Of a DNA stretch of 64,000 nt, positions 26,365 through 37,013 are shown in pieces. Source of the stretch: Vagococcus silagei (GTDB taxonomy: Bacteria; Bacillota; Bacilli; Lactobacillales; Vagococcaceae); the NCBI RefSeq assembly GCF_004795745.1, contig NZ_SDGV01000022.1:25161-89160 (forward strand). Reading direction: 5' to 3'. The notes under the pieces were generated by a model. The model searched no databases and had not been told where the DNA came from. It saw only the letters and a program-made list of their open reading frames with translations. How positions within the stretch are numbered: the first letter of the stretch is position 1; the number at the start of each line of letters is the position of its first letter. Both the position numbers and the translations under genes were made by a program.

Positions 26365-28266
26365 TTAATGTGCATCTTGAACACGTTTGAATAATCGTTC
26401 CATCTCATAATTTGTAAAATGAATTAAAACAGGACGTCCATGTGGACAGTTATACGGATTCTCGCATTTTGCTAAATCGACTAATAATTGGCGCGCTTGC
26501 GGTTCATCGAGATGATGATTGGCTTTAATTGATTTTTTACAGCTCATCATAATAGCCGTACTTTCTCTAAAGGCCGCAACACTCACCTGACCATTTTCTA
26601 ATACCAAATCAATCATCTCACGAATAATACTCTCTTCTTCACCACGAGGATACCAAGTTGGATGTTGACGAACAATAAAACTGCGTGAGCCAAAAGCTTC
26701 TAAGAAAATGCCTACTTGTTCTAAAATTTCCAATTGCTCTTTTATTTTCATAAAATCATCAATAGTATATTCCAATACTAATGGTAAAAGTAATTCTTGA
26801 TAATCATCTGTTACTTCACCTATTTTTTGGCGGTAATACTCATACTTAATTCTTTCCTGAGCCGCATGTTGATCAACGATGTATAATCCCTTTTCACTTT
26901 GAGCAAATAAATAAGTCCCATGCATTTGACCAAAATACTCAAGTGTTGGAAATGCTTCAAGAGGAGCAACACGCTCAGGCGGTTCAGCTGTCACTAATTC
27001 GTCGACTGCCAAATCAATCTCTGGTTCTAATGACGTAATCGTATCAACAGATTCAGTGTTTAGACTTCGGTTAGGTTGCGATTCAGACACCGTCGGATTA
27101 ACAAAAAAGTCACCCGTTTGAGGATCATAATTTAAATTCGTTTCAGTGTTCGTTGTAAACGGCACTTGTTGTTCTTGTCCTTGCAGTTTATTCTCTGGCT
27201 GTAATGATAATTGTTCCACACGTTCTTCTGCTTGTATTTTTTGACGATACGCACTAGAATCACCCACACCAGGAATTAAGTTTTCTTTAGCTAACGTCTC
27301 GCTAATAGCCTTACTAATAAGTTGCATCAATTCTTGTTCCTTACTCAAACGAACTTCTTGTTTTGTCGGATGAACATTAACATCCACAAGTAATGGATCC
27401 ATCTCAATATGTAACACAACGAGTGGGAAACGACCCACCATTAATTTAGAACCATATCCTGTGACAATTGCTTTATTTAAAATAAAATTACGAATATAAC
27501 GACCATTAATGATTATAGATAGATAATTGCGACTCGCTCGTGTCACTTCAGGTAACGAAATATAGCCACTTATTTTAAAATCTAAATCTTCACCTGAAAT
27601 AGGTAACATCTTCTTCGCCGTTGCTACCCCGTAAATACCCGCAATCGTTTGACGTAAATCACCACTACCGCTTGTCACAGTCATACGATTACCATCATGC
27701 ATTAAACGAAAGGCAATATCAGGGTGACTCATCGCTAAACGATTAACAATGTCACCAATATTCGCTAATTCTGTTTGCAATGTTTTCACATATTTAAGCC
27801 GTGCTGGTGTATTAAAGAATAAATCCTCGACTGAAATATTGGTTCCTTTTCTTAACGAATGAGGTTGGTTTTTCTCAACTTGGCCTCCTTCTAAATAAAG
27901 AGCGGTTCCCTGTCCAGTACCAGTCGATGTTTCAATGGTAATTTTCGAAACAGAAGCAATACTAGGTAAGGCTTCACCTCGAAATCCCAGTGAACGAATT
28001 CTAAATAAATCATCACGTGTATGAATTTTACTTGTCGCATGTCGCTTAAATGCATTTAAGACATCACCCGGTCCAATTCCATCGCCATTGTCAATAACTT
28101 GAATTTTACGTAAACCTGCTTCTTCAAGAAAAATATCAATTTGGGTACTATTGGCATCAATCGCATTCTCAACTAATTCTTTAACCACTGATGCCGGGCG
28201 CTCTACTACCTCACCTGCTGCAATCTGGTTGGCTAAAGTTGTTGAAAGTTCTAAAATTTCTGCCAT
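26365..28266 (-). CDS. mutL: DNA mismatch repair protein MutL
   Basis: 633 residues from the ATG at 28266 (GGGAG eight bases upstream; an in-frame GTG precedes it). N-terminal GHKL ATPase: [30 protein letters not shown] long Gln/Thr-rich linker (about 340-430) leads to the C-terminal endonuclease domain, with the metal motif [12 protein letters not shown] (DQHAx2Ex4E) and CPHGRP. It nicks the strand in a non-methyl-directed mismatch repair system. It begins 13 bases after mutS. Confidence 0.97.
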   Translation of the reverse strand: MAEILELSTTLANQIAAGEVVERPASVVKELVENAIDANSTQIDIFLEEAGLRKIQVIDNGDGIGPGDVLNAFKRHATSKIHTRDDLFRIRSLGFRGEALPSIASVSKITIETSTGTGQGTALYLEGGQVEKNQPHSLRKGTNISVEDLFFNTPARLKYVKTLQTELANIGDIVNRLAMSHPDIAFRLMHDGNRMTVTSGSGDLRQTIAGIYGVATAKKMLPISGEDLDFKISGYISLPEVTRASRNYLSIIINGRYIRNFILNKAIVTGYGSKLMVGRFPLVVLHIEMDPLLVDVNVHPTKQEVRLSKEQELMQLISKAISETLAKENLIPGVGDSSAYRQKIQAEERVEQLSLQPENKLQGQEQQVPFTTNTETNLNYDPQTGDFFVNPTVSESQPNRSLNTESVDTITSLEPEIDLAVDELVTAEPPERVAPLEAFPTLEYFGQMHGTYLFAQSEKGLYIVDQHAAQERIKYEYYRQKIGEVTDDYQELLLPLVLEYTIDDFMKIKEQLEILEQVGIFLEAFGSRSFIVRQHPTWYPRGEEESIIREMIDLVLENGQVSVAAFRESTAIMMSCKKSIKANHHLDEPQARQLLVDLAKCENPYNCPHGRPVLIHFTNYEMERLFKRVQDAH

Positions 28267-28279
28267 TCGTTTCACTCCC

Positions 28280-30892
28280 TTACTCTTTTGTTAATGTCAT
28301 TTGTAAATCATAAAGAACCGTCATTGCTTCCATCGGTGTCATGGTCATCAAATTAACTTCTTTTAATTTTGCTAGGACTTGATTATCCTGGGCCGAGGTT
28401 TCACCAAATAACGACAATTGATCTGGTTCAGCTAATGTAGGAGCTATCTCTGTTTCAGCAACAGCTAACATCTCTTTCAGTAGTGGTTCTTCTCCAAAAA
28501 CAGTTTTAACAGGATTGTCTTCTAACGAAGCTAAAATCAACGTCGCACGTTTTAATAGTTCATCTGGTAAGCCCGCCAATTTAGCCACATGAATCCCATA
28601 ACTTTTATCAGCTGCTCCATCCATCATCTTATGTAAAAAGACAACTTCTCCATCTTGTTCAACAGCACCCACATGGGTATTTTTAAGCCCACTCAACGTG
28701 GTTTCTAAAGCTGTAATTTCATGATAATGGGTTGAAAAGAGCGTTTTCGCCTTAACATACTCATGGATGTGTTCGATGATTGCTTGAGCCAACGCCATCC
28801 CATCATAGGTTGCTGTTCCACGTCCCAACTCATCAAATAAAATTAAACTATCTGGCGTAGCATACTGCAACGCTTGATTCGCTTCCATCATTTCCACCAT
28901 AAAGGTACTTTGACCAGAAATTAAATCATCTGATGCTCCAATTCGTGTAAAAATCTGATCAAAAATAGGTAATATTGCCGCTTCAGCAGGTACAAAGCAA
29001 CCCATCTGCGCCATCACAACAATTAATGCCAATTGACGCATATAAGTACTCTTACCTGACATATTCGGCCCTGTAATAAGTAAAATATCTGTCTCCGGAT
29101 CCATTAAGACGGAGTTCGGTACATATTCTTTCGCACCCACTACTTTTTCAACAACTGGATGACGGCCTTCAATTAATTCTAGACGATGGCTCCCCTTAGT
29201 CAATTCTGGTCTCACATAATGATAGCGTTCACTGACAGACGCAAAACTTTGCAAAACATCCAGTGAAGCAACAGCTTTCGCTACACGTTGCAGCGTTTGA
29301 ATTTGCTCCTTAATTTGATCACGAACACCGATAAATAATTCGTATTCCAAATCTTGCGATTTTTCTTCTGCTTCAAGTAGCAGTGCTTCTTTTTCTTTTA
29401 ATTCTGGCGTGACATAGCGTTCAGCATTCGCTAAGGTTTGTTTACGTTCATAGCGACCTTCAGGTAACGCGCCGATATTACTTTTTGTGACTTCGATAAA
29501 GTAACCAAACACGCGATTAAATTTAATTTTCAAATTTTTAATACCTGTGATTTCGCGTTCTTTTGCTTCTAACTCTGCTAACCATTGCTTTCCATTATGC
29601 ATCGCTTCCCGATACTGATCTAAACGTTCATGATAACCATCACGAATGACTTGCCCTTCAGTAATCGATAACGGTGCTTCCTCATGAATTGCCCGACCAA
29701 TTAAATCCGATACTTCTGCAACTGGATCTAAGTCCGCCAATAAACTTTGCCATTGACCTTCATCAATTCCTGATAAAATTGCATGAATATACGGCATTTG
29801 GTCTAAAGACTGCTTTAATTGCAACAAATCACGGCCATTGGCACTTCCCAATGACACACGTCCAACTAGACGTTCTAAATCATAAACTTTTTTCAAATAG
29901 TCTTTAATATCCATGCGTTCAAAGTAAGCCGTCAAAAGACTCTCAACTCGGTCTTGGCGCTCTTGAATCAAGCGTTCTTGAATTAAAGGACGATCGAGCC
30001 ATTGTTTCAGCAAACGACCACCCATCGCCGTATTCGTTTCATCCAATAACCATAATAATGTGCCTTGTTTCTCACCCGTTCGAATTGAACGTGATAGTTC
30101 TAAGTTGTATTTAGAATAATAATCCATTTTTAAGAAATGACTTGGTTCATACGCAATCGCTGGTTGAATATGACCCAATGAACGTTTTTGCGTCCGATCT
30201 AGATACGCTAACAAAACTAATGTTGCTTTTTTTGCTAATGAATCTGTTAAATCTGCCGTCAAATAACTAAGCTCTGCGTTTTGATCAATCTCAATTTGTT
30301 CTGACACTAAAATATGACGCGTCTCAAATTGCTGTGTTAATGCATCCGGGATGCCACTTCCTAGCACAATCTCTTTCGTTTGCAGACTGCTGCACTCGTT
30401 TAGGACACTTTCCTCATCTTGCAAACGGCTTGCTTTAAGCTCACCAGTACTTAAATCTGTATAAGCAAAGCCAAAACCTGTTTCTTCAACAATTAAAGCC
30501 GTCAGATAATTATTTTCTTTTGCAGCTACTTCTTTACCATCAACTTTTGTACCTGGTGTAATCAATTGGACCACTTCCCGTTTAACCATGCCTTTGGTTA
30601 ATTTTGGGTCCTCCACTTGCTCACAAATTGCTACTTTATAACCTTTTTCAATTAAAATATCGATATAACCTTGTGCCGAATGATGTGGCACGCCACACAT
30701 TGGAATCGGATCATCTGCATTTTTATTACGACACGTTAAAGTTAACTCTAAAATTTGCGCCGCTTTTTCAGCATCGTCGTAAAACATCTCATAAAAATCA
30801 CCTAAACGGTAAAATAAAAAGGCATCTGGATATTGTTCTTTGATTCCGAAATACTGCACCATCATTGGTGTATGTTTTGTTTTTTGAGGCAC
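28280..30892 (-). CDS. mutS: DNA mismatch repair protein MutS
   Basis: 870 residues. Mismatch-reading motif GDFYEMF near the N terminus, connector and lever domains, Walker [14 protein letters not shown], Walker [17 protein letters not shown], and the STHYHEIT switch. The C-terminal beta-clamp/tetramer region includes DQLSLF. I chose the GTG at 30892 (nine bases from AAAGG, giving [11 protein letters not shown]) over the ATG at 30901, which touches the ribosome site. Operon ymdB-ricA-mutS-mutL. Confidence 0.97.
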   Translation of the reverse strand: MPQKTKHTPMMVQYFGIKEQYPDAFLFYRLGDFYEMFYDDAEKAAQILELTLTCRNKNADDPIPMCGVPHHSAQGYIDILIEKGYKVAICEQVEDPKLTKGMVKREVVQLITPGTKVDGKEVAAKENNYLTALIVEETGFGFAYTDLSTGELKASRLQDEESVLNECSSLQTKEIVLGSGIPDALTQQFETRHILVSEQIEIDQNAELSYLTADLTDSLAKKATLVLLAYLDRTQKRSLGHIQPAIAYEPSHFLKMDYYSKYNLELSRSIRTGEKQGTLLWLLDETNTAMGGRLLKQWLDRPLIQERLIQERQDRVESLLTAYFERMDIKDYLKKVYDLERLVGRVSLGSANGRDLLQLKQSLDQMPYIHAILSGIDEGQWQSLLADLDPVAEVSDLIGRAIHEEAPLSITEGQVIRDGYHERLDQYREAMHNGKQWLAELEAKEREITGIKNLKIKFNRVFGYFIEVTKSNIGALPEGRYERKQTLANAERYVTPELKEKEALLLEAEEKSQDLEYELFIGVRDQIKEQIQTLQRVAKAVASLDVLQSFASVSERYHYVRPELTKGSHRLELIEGRHPVVEKVVGAKEYVPNSVLMDPETDILLITGPNMSGKSTYMRQLALIVVMAQMGCFVPAEAAILPIFDQIFTRIGASDDLISGQSTFMVEMMEANQALQYATPDSLILFDELGRGTATYDGMALAQAIIEHIHEYVKAKTLFSTHYHEITALETTLSGLKNTHVGAVEQDGEVVFLHKMMDGAADKSYGIHVAKLAGLPDELLKRATLILASLEDNPVKTVFGEEPLLKEMLAVAETEIAPTLAEPDQLSLFGETSAQDNQVLAKLKEVNLMTMTPMEAMTVLYDLQMTLTKE

Positions 30893-30906
30893 GCTACCCA
30901 TCCTTT

Positions 30907-31305
30907 CTACTGTTCGTTTGTTTTATGCTCTTCTAGTCGTTGATTAAATTCATGTTCTAAGACATGCGTTAAATGTTGTAAAATATCATTTGCTTCAATT
31001 AATTTCTCACGATATACGATGACAAGTGGATGTTCATCAAATTCTTTTTGTTTTTGGTTTGCCAAACGAATCGCTTCTTGTTCAGCTTGTGGTTTATCAT
31101 AATGAGCAAAATTGACCGCATCTTTTTGATGTTGCTTAATATCTTCAACTAATTGACGTAACACTTCGTTTTTTTCGATCTTCAGGGCAATTTTTTGATA
31201 ATCTTGAATGGCTTCATGTTGCTGCACATTTTGCAATAACTGATCCATTGCTACCTGAAGCTCTGGACTATATTCTGCTCGGCGTTTTTCTTCTTGATTT
31301 TCCAT
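30907..31305 (-). CDS. YlbF/YmcA family protein (RicA-like)
   Basis: 132 residues, all helical, with [21 protein letters not shown] and [21 protein letters not shown]. In B. subtilis YmcA (RicA) is encoded just before mutS and, with YlbF and YaaT, forms a complex that modulates RNase Y. The same place here suggests the RicA orthologue. No cysteines of the Fe-S-binding type are visible in this copy. Confidence 0.8.
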   Translation of the reverse strand: MENQEEKRRAEYSPELQVAMDQLLQNVQQHEAIQDYQKIALKIEKNEVLRQLVEDIKQHQKDAVNFAHYDKPQAEQEAIRLANQKQKEFDEHPLVIVYREKLIEANDILQHLTHVLEHEFNQRLEEHKTNEQ

Positions 31306-31322
31306 CTCGTTGTCCTCTTCTT

Positions 31323-32123
31323 CTATTCTCGGAAAGGATGATCGGCATTAATGACTGCCGCCTCAATTTTTTTAGCTTTACCCGTCTTGTCATCAATTTC
31401 AATCACACAATATGACAATTGTTCGCGACCTTCTGTCACCACTTCAAAACGATGTGGCAGTGCCGTTCTAAATTTATCAATGACTGCTTCTTTTTGCATC
31501 CCTAAAATACCATCATAAGGACCTGTCATGCCGACATCTGTTAAATGAGCCGTGCCTTGTGGTAAAATACGTGCATCATTGGTTTGAACGTGCGTATGTG
31601 TGCCAATTACGGCTGATACTTTGCCATCCAAATACCATGACATGGCTAATTTTTCACTCGTTGTTTCACCATGAAAATCAACAAATACTAATGGCGTGCG
31701 TGCATGAGCTTCAACTAACAATTCGTCCATTTTAGCAAAAGGATCATCCAAAGCCACCATAAAACTTCGTGCTTGTAAATTAATCACAGCTAGTTCAACT
31801 TGATTGACTTTAACAAAGACCATACCTTGTCCTGGCGTAGTTGCATCTGGAAAATTAGCCGGTCGAACCATCTTTTTTGCTTTCCCAATAAATTCAAAAA
31901 TTTGACGATTGTCCCACGCATGATTACCTAATGTGACAACATCGGCTCCATCTTGTAAAAATTTTTTATATATTTTTTCTGTAATTCCTCGACCTGAGGC
32001 AGAATTTTCTCCGTTCACAATCGTCACCTGCGGACGATACTTTTTCTTTAATTTTGGTAAATAATAAGAGATCGCATCGCGACCCACTGATCCAACAACA
32101 TCTCCAACAAATAATATTTGCAT
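31323..32123 (-). CDS. ymdB: YmdB-family metallophosphoesterase
   Basis: 266 residues of the TIGR00282 group. Metal ligands appear in order: LFVGDVVGSVGRDA, VNGENSASGRG, LGNHAWDN, VDFHGETTSEK and GTHTHVQTND. B. subtilis YmdB hydrolyses 2',3'-cyclic nucleotides and affects biofilm and RNase Y-dependent RNAs. Eighteen bases before the ricA-like gene, so a functional link to RNase Y control is plausible. Confidence 0.92.
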   Translation of the reverse strand: MQILFVGDVVGSVGRDAISYYLPKLKKKYRPQVTIVNGENSASGRGITEKIYKKFLQDGADVVTLGNHAWDNRQIFEFIGKAKKMVRPANFPDATTPGQGMVFVKVNQVELAVINLQARSFMVALDDPFAKMDELLVEAHARTPLVFVDFHGETTSEKLAMSWYLDGKVSAVIGTHTHVQTNDARILPQGTAHLTDVGMTGPYDGILGMQKEAVIDKFRTALPHRFEVVTEGREQLSYCVIEIDDKTGKAKKIEAAVINADHPFRE

Positions 32124-32284
32124 GAATTGGCCTCTTTTCTAATTTAACTACTTCTTTCATTTTAACAAGTTTTATCCGCAAATTAAAGTCATCCGATTAG
32201 TCAGAACGCTTAATTAAGCGATTATTGTCTAAGATATGTTAAAATAAATTGAAAATCAATACAATAATAGGAGCGAAACAAAAA

Positions 32285-32929
32285 ATGCGCAAACTTGTGA
32301 TTTTTGGTGGAAGTGGGTATATTGGACAAGCAGTCTGTCAAGAAGCATTAGCACAAGGTTTTATAGTTTATAGTATCTCGAAACACGGTAAACCGACAAA
32401 ACAAGCAGATTGGATGCATCATCCTAGCATGACATGGCTCCAAGCAGATATTCTCCAAAATTTCGCTTGGCAAACGCAAATTCCCAAAGATGCTTCCTAC
32501 CTTAATTTAATTGGTATTTTATTTGAATCAAAAAATAAAACGTACACTGATTTAATTGTGGCAACCAACCATATTATTAGTCAATTTGCTGCCGATTGTA
32601 ATCAAGTTTACTTCTTTTTATCTGCACAAATTGGGCCCAAAAAATATCTTGCTGCCAAACATCTCGCGGAGCAGGAACTACAAAAATTGAAAAACCCCAT
32701 AATTGTCCTTCAATCAGGACTAGTTGTGAGCTCAATAAAAAAAGGGAGTCATCTTCAAGGGTGGATGATTCGTTGTGCAAGTTACCTGCCGTTCATTGGA
32801 CCTTGGGCCAAAAAAGGCTATCCAATTGAACGAACCCTATTAGCAAAAAATATTCTCAAACTCATCATTAACAAGAAAACTGGAACTTACATGATGACCA
32901 AAGATAACTCATTAAAGGAGCTTTATTAG
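32285..32929 (+). CDS. NAD(P)-binding atypical SDR-like protein
   Basis: 214 residues from the ATG at 32285 (AGGAG 11 bases upstream). A Rossmann start, VIFGGSGYIGQAVC (GxxGxxG), is followed by SDR-a-like strands, but no YxxxK active site is obvious, so it may be an NDUFA9/Coq11-like binding protein. It ends one base before coaB and is probably the first gene of the coaB-coaC-panT transcript; a role in CoA metabolism is only guilt by association. An extended -10 TGTTAAAAT lies at 32237-32245. Confidence 0.75.
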   Translation: MRKLVIFGGSGYIGQAVCQEALAQGFIVYSISKHGKPTKQADWMHHPSMTWLQADILQNFAWQTQIPKDASYLNLIGILFESKNKTYTDLIVATNHIISQFAADCNQVYFFLSAQIGPKKYLAAKHLAEQELQKLKNPIIVLQSGLVVSSIKKGSHLQGWMIRCASYLPFIGPWAKKGYPIERTLLAKNILKLIINKKTGTYMMTKDNSLKELY

Positions 32930-32930
32930 T

Positions 32931-33692
32931 ATGCATATTTTAATTACAGCCGGTGGTACTGATGAAAAAATCGATGACGTTCGTAAAATTACCAACCAAG
33001 CGACCGGACGCCTTGGTAAAGTGATTGCTGAAAGACTACAACATGAACAAGTAACCATCCACTATGTTTATGGACCAAATGCCGTATTACCCAAATCACC
33101 AGCAAACGGAACTTTACTGTTTTATCCAATCCAATCTGTTAATGATCTGTATCATCAAATGGAACAGCTGTTAACCACTAAAAAAATAGATTACGTCATT
33201 CACAGCATGGCGGTTAGCGATTACTACGTAAAAAATTCTATTGCTAGTGAGCAGTTAGCTCACATGATCGCTACTCAAATTGATCATCATGCAGTAGAAT
33301 CATTGGAGCAACAAATCGACACTATTTTAAAAACAAATCATTTTTATCCGGAACAAACGGATAAAAAACTAAGTTCAGATACGGAGCAACTCTTCATTCG
33401 ACTTAATAAGGCGCCAAAAGTTATTCAATCAATCAAAAAATGGCAACCCGCAACAACATTGATTGGCTTTAAATTACTTGTTGGTGTTTCAGAAGAACAT
33501 TTAACGCAAGTTGCACTACAAAGTATCCAAAAAAATCAAGCTGATTTAATCCTTGCGAATGACTTAGAAAAAATCAATGACACCGAACATCATGCAATCC
33601 TTGTCGATCCAACTGGCATCATCGAGAGATTCGAAACTAGACAAGACATTGCATCCGGTTTACAATCACTTATACACGCAAATCTTGCATAG
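32931..33692 (+). CDS. coaB: Phosphopantothenate-cysteine ligase CoaB
   Basis: 253 residues, the stand-alone CoaB of streptococci and enterococci rather than the CoaBC fusion. Begins MHILITAGGTDEKIDDVRKI, then ATGRLGKVIAERL, and the AVSDY and IGFKLL motifs. It joins cysteine to 4'-phosphopantothenate in coenzyme A synthesis. Confidence 0.92.
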   Translation: MHILITAGGTDEKIDDVRKITNQATGRLGKVIAERLQHEQVTIHYVYGPNAVLPKSPANGTLLFYPIQSVNDLYHQMEQLLTTKKIDYVIHSMAVSDYYVKNSIASEQLAHMIATQIDHHAVESLEQQIDTILKTNHFYPEQTDKKLSSDTEQLFIRLNKAPKVIQSIKKWQPATTLIGFKLLVGVSEEHLTQVALQSIQKNQADLILANDLEKINDTEHHAILVDPTGIIERFETRQDIASGLQSLIHANLA

Positions 33693-33704
33693 AGGAGAAT
33701 AGAT

Positions 33705-34265
33705 ATGAAAACTGTTTTATTAGGTGTTTCGGCTAGTATTTCAGCCTACAAAGCAGCTGACTTGATTAGTCAATTAAAAAAACATGATCTTAATGTTGAA
33801 GTGATCATGACACAAAATAGCACCAAGATCATTCCACCATTAACTTTACAAGTTCTTTCAAAGAACAGTGTCCATCTTGACGTCATGACTGAAGCGGTGC
33901 CAACAGATATTAATCATATTGATTTAGTTAAACGTGCTGATTTATTTATTATTGCACCGGCAACCGCTAATATTATTGGTAAAATTGCCAATGGTATTGC
34001 TGATGATATGCTCTCAACCACGGCACTTGCTGTCCATGATATGCCTTTACTGATTGCACCTGCTATGAATACGTATATGTACGCACATCCAGCAGTACAA
34101 GCAAATCTTGAAAGATTACAGCGTTTTGGCTACAACATCATCGAACCTAAGATAAGTCTATTAGCTTGTGGTGATTACGGAAAAGGTGCCTTAGCTGATG
34201 TTGATCAAATTGTCGCAACGATTCTAACGACACTAAATCTTAATAAAAAGGAGGAACAAGATTGA
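33705..34265 (+). CDS. coaC: Phosphopantothenoylcysteine decarboxylase CoaC
   Basis: 186 residues of the HFCD flavoprotein family. LGVSASISAYKAADL is the FMN-binding start, DINHIDLVKRAD carries the active His, and APAMNTYMY is the PxMNxxMW-type signature with Tyr for Trp. It makes 4'-phosphopantetheine. Overlaps the next gene by four bases. Confidence 0.94.
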   Translation: MKTVLLGVSASISAYKAADLISQLKKHDLNVEVIMTQNSTKIIPPLTLQVLSKNSVHLDVMTEAVPTDINHIDLVKRADLFIIAPATANIIGKIANGIADDMLSTTALAVHDMPLLIAPAMNTYMYAHPAVQANLERLQRFGYNIIEPKISLLACGDYGKGALADVDQIVATILTTLNLNKKEEQD

Positions 34266-34888
34266 AAACCAAACAATCCGTTTTAGCGGCAATGTTTTTT
34301 GCAATCATGCTTTTATTTGCCCTGACACCGCTTGGCTTTATTCAAATTGGACCAATCAAAGCTACGTTATTACACATTCCTGTCATTATAGGCTCCATTA
34401 TATTAGGACCTAAAATTGGTGGTTTTCTTGGATTTTCATTTGGATTATTCAGTTTAGTGACAAACACAATGACTCCTTCACCACTTTCTTTCGTCTTTTC
34501 TCCTTTTTATCCAGTCTATGGTACTGATCATGGGAGTTTGTGGGCTTTAGTCATTGTCTTTGTACCACGTATCTTAGTGGGCATCCTACCTTTCTTTATT
34601 TATCACTTCTTGCAACGAAAATTCGGAAACAAAAAAGACAAACTCTCATTATTCATGACCGGGCTTACTGGCTCATTAATTAATACTATTTTAGTGATGA
34701 ACTTAATTTTCTTTCTTTTCCAAGGTGCTTACGCAAATCTACAAGGAGTCCCTGCCGGCTTAGCACTTTATAAAGCCATTTTAATGATTATCTTGATAAA
34801 TGGCGTCCCTGAAGCTTTAATTGCCGGTATCGCGACAAGCGCTGTTACAAAAGTCCTGCTTAAGTTGGAGCATAAAAATAATGCTTAA
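34262..34888 (+). CDS. ECF transporter S component, pantothenate type (PanT-like)
   Basis: 208 residues with six hydrophobic helices. Opens with a TTG that overlaps the coaC stop, behind GGAGG. Features of ECF S components are the Gly-rich SIILGPKIGGFLGFSFGLFS helix pair and the LHIPVIIG start. Linked to coaB and coaC, so pantothenate is the likely vitamin, as for PanT of other Lactobacillales. It needs the shared EcfAA'T module encoded elsewhere. Confidence 0.82.
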   Translation: MKTKQSVLAAMFFAIMLLFALTPLGFIQIGPIKATLLHIPVIIGSIILGPKIGGFLGFSFGLFSLVTNTMTPSPLSFVFSPFYPVYGTDHGSLWALVIVFVPRILVGILPFFIYHFLQRKFGNKKDKLSLFMTGLTGSLINTILVMNLIFFLFQGAYANLQGVPAGLALYKAILMIILINGVPEALIAGIATSAVTKVLLKLEHKNNA

Positions 34889-34892
34889 GACT

Positions 34893-34994
34893 GATGTCAA
34901 ACTTTGAATACTTCAGTATACTTAATGCATAAGTTAAGAACAGCTCAACTGACTTAACACTTAAAACTCCAAGTATTTATAAGCTTACGACAAC
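34893..34994. repeat. Imperfect palindrome downstream of the PanT-like gene
   Basis: GAATACTT (34905) pairs with AAGTATTT (34971) and AAGTTAAG (34931) with CTTAAC (34953); outer TGATGTC also fits TACGACA loosely. A hairpin of about 100 bases with no coding content. Confidence 0.45.
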
Positions 34995-35005
34995 TATTTT
35001 ACCCA

Positions 35006-35058
35006 AATAGAAAACAGCTCTCTTATATTCCTTCACGGATATAGGAGAGCTGTTTTTT
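35006..35058. terminator. Bidirectional terminator between PanT-like gene and thiT
   Basis: AAACAGCTCTCTTATAT and ATATAGGAGAGCTGTTT surround a short loop, with A and T runs on the two sides. Confidence 0.85.
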
Positions 35059-35062
35059 TGAT

Positions 35063-35626
35063 CTAATCTCTTGGTAAAAATAATGCTGGGCTTTTCTTCA
35101 TTAATAAAATCATCGCAATAATGGTCACAATTCCTGTTAAGATAGCATTAGTACCATTTATCAAAAGCGAATAGGCAACTGGTGATAATCCTGCGATCGC
35201 ATATTGCCCCCAGAATACAAAGCCGGCAATAAAATGGAAAATATAACGGGCAAGTGTACCGAGCAGGACTGCTTGTACTAAATAGAAGTATAATTGTTTA
35301 GCTTTATCATTTTGCAAAGCTGTTTTAATTTTTGAACTGTAAACCCCAGCCAATCCAGCTGCTAAATAAGCAAATACATATTCAATTAAGGCTTGAGGTA
35401 TTGATAAAATCGTGACTTTACCTAACAGAAAATGTAGGAGCCCCCACGAAAGGCCAGCCACTAGTCCTGGGCCTAAACCACGTCTTAAAGCAAATAATAC
35501 TAAGGCAATCATACCTAAAGAAACCGAAAAACCAGGGCCAAATTTTACTGGCACAAATGATAAAACCATTGCAAGTGAAGCTGCAATTGCACCTTCAATC
35601 CAAATTTTTGTTAATGATGATGACAT
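35063..35626 (-). CDS. thiT: Thiamine ECF transporter S component ThiT
   Basis: 187 residues, six helices, of the ThiT family: IWIEGAIAASLAMVLSFVP, GLVAGLSWGLLHFLLG and the aromatic IEYVFAYLAAGLAG helix that shapes the thiamine pocket, plus NGTNAILTGIV. It captures thiamine for the common EcfAA'T unit. An AGGGGGA site precedes the ATG, and a TPP riboswitch lies upstream, which supports the substrate. Confidence 0.93.
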   Translation of the reverse strand: MSSSLTKIWIEGAIAASLAMVLSFVPVKFGPGFSVSLGMIALVLFALRRGLGPGLVAGLSWGLLHFLLGKVTILSIPQALIEYVFAYLAAGLAGVYSSKIKTALQNDKAKQLYFYLVQAVLLGTLARYIFHFIAGFVFWGQYAIAGLSPVAYSLLINGTNAILTGIVTIIAMILLMKKSPALFLPRD

Positions 35627-35639
35627 AAAAAAATCCCCC

Positions 35640-35690
35640 TTTTATTTTTATTTAGAAATCAAAAATAAAGAGGAATGTTAAATCATTCCA
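35640..35690 (-). promoter_or_regulatory. Expression platform of the thiT riboswitch
   Basis: GGAATG/CATTCC (35672-35689) followed by a T-rich stretch can act as terminator. A second, A/T-only pairing (TTTATTTTT with AAAAATAAA, 35641-35669) lies just before the ribosome site. Either could be the switch. Confidence 0.5.
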
Positions 35691-35782
35691 TCACAATCCC
35701 TACGCTCGTCCTAACGAGATCAGGTTGGAGGGTTTAGAACCTTTACGTTCATTCTCAGCCGGTTAAAGCTCCCCTTTATGAT
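35690..35782 (-). ncRNA. TPP riboswitch (THI box)
   Basis: On the minus strand the two sensing arms are plain: GGGGAGC, then CCGGCTGAGAATGAACG (CUGAGA box), and ACCCTCCAACCTGATCTCG (ACCUGAU box) closing with TAGGGAT. It controls thiT directly downstream, off when thiamine pyrophosphate is high. Confidence 0.93.
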
Positions 35783-35823
35783 GATGACTAAATTTTATTT
35801 TCACTGTCAGCGCCCATTATTGC

Positions 35824-35892
35824 ATTGAAAGCGCTAAATGTCAAACTGAGAACTTAGCACAAGTTGCACCTTCGTTCACACTTCCTTATAAT
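35824..35892 (+). promoter_or_regulatory. Promoter and cre-like site of the YibE/F pair
   Basis: TTGCAC (35864-35869), a 17-base spacer and TATAAT (35887-35892) form a near-consensus sigma-A promoter. TGAAAGCGCTAAAT (35825-35838) fits 12 of 14 positions of a cre site upstream of it. Confidence 0.6.
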
Positions 35893-35920
35893 ATGAACCA
35901 GATACGTTAGGAGGTTAACG

Positions 35921-37000
35921 ATGAAACAAATGTCAAAGCAAAAATTATTCGGAGCCATTTTTTTACTCGCTATTGCTAGTATTTTAACGTTCTGCTCCTT
36001 GAACTACTCACTTTATCAGCAAACGATCGCCACTGTTCAAACAGTGCAAACAAAGCAAATAGACGAAAAAAACGATGCTCATTCAAATACGGAAAAGCAC
36101 TTTTCTCAAAAGTTAGAACTGCTAATTAAAAACGGGACGAAAAAGGGACAAATCATTCAGACTGATTATCAATACTCAGAATCTCAAATCACACATCAAA
36201 AAATCAATAAGAATGATGTCCTATTTGTAAAACTATCTGAATCAGATCTCACAATAATCGACTTTAAACGTGATACCCTCTTAATAGTTTTAACCTTTAG
36301 TTTTATGATTTTATTATTACTCGTTGCCCACACTAGTGGCATTAGAATGTTCACAAGTACGGTCATCAACGGCATTATTCTAACAGGGATACTACTAACA
36401 TCTGAAAAATTAGCGGATGGATTATTACTCCCAATCTTTATTGTAATGATTCCTTTAATGATTGCTTTAAGTATGATCATCTCAAATGGATATCATTCAA
36501 AAACAAAAGTCACTATTTTAACCAGTATCATTTGCACCTACGCAACTTTTTTCGTAGGCTGGTTAGTCATCACACTATTAAATCATCGTGGTTTACATTA
36601 TGAAGAGATGGAACTTGTAACAAGGCCACCACACCTCATTTTCTTGACCAGTTTACTCATTGGGTCTCTTGGAGGTGTGATGGATATTGCGATGACAATC
36701 TCATCCGCTCTTTTTGAAATCAAAGAACAAAAACCACTGATTTCAAAGAAAGAACTTACACAAGCTGGACAAACAATTGGACAAGAAATATTAGGGCCAA
36801 TGACAAATATCATGGTTTTTTCTTATTTAAGTGGCGCAATTCCTTTGATTATTATCTTTTTGAAAAACAATATGTCCTTCACTTACACCTTTTCAATTAC
36901 ACTATCCCTTGAAATCACACGTGCTCTCGTTGGCTGTATAGGTATCATCTTGACGATTCCACTCACGATTTATGTATTAACTACAATAATTGAACTATAA
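35921..37000 (+). CDS. YibE/F family membrane protein
   Basis: 359 residues: one N-terminal span, an extracytoplasmic domain (about 35-115), then a bundle of seven or so helices containing SLGGVMDIAMTISSALFEIKEQ, the family's signature. Function unknown; relatives occur as tandem pairs in Firmicutes. AGGAGG precedes the ATG. Co-transcribed with the next gene. Confidence 0.85.
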   Translation: MKQMSKQKLFGAIFLLAIASILTFCSLNYSLYQQTIATVQTVQTKQIDEKNDAHSNTEKHFSQKLELLIKNGTKKGQIIQTDYQYSESQITHQKINKNDVLFVKLSESDLTIIDFKRDTLLIVLTFSFMILLLLVAHTSGIRMFTSTVINGIILTGILLTSEKLADGLLLPIFIVMIPLMIALSMIISNGYHSKTKVTILTSIICTYATFFVGWLVITLLNHRGLHYEEMELVTRPPHLIFLTSLLIGSLGGVMDIAMTISSALFEIKEQKPLISKKELTQAGQTIGQEILGPMTNIMVFSYLSGAIPLIIIFLKNNMSFTYTFSITLSLEITRALVGCIGIILTIPLTIYVLTTIIEL

Positions 37001-37013
37001 GGAGGATTCAGTA

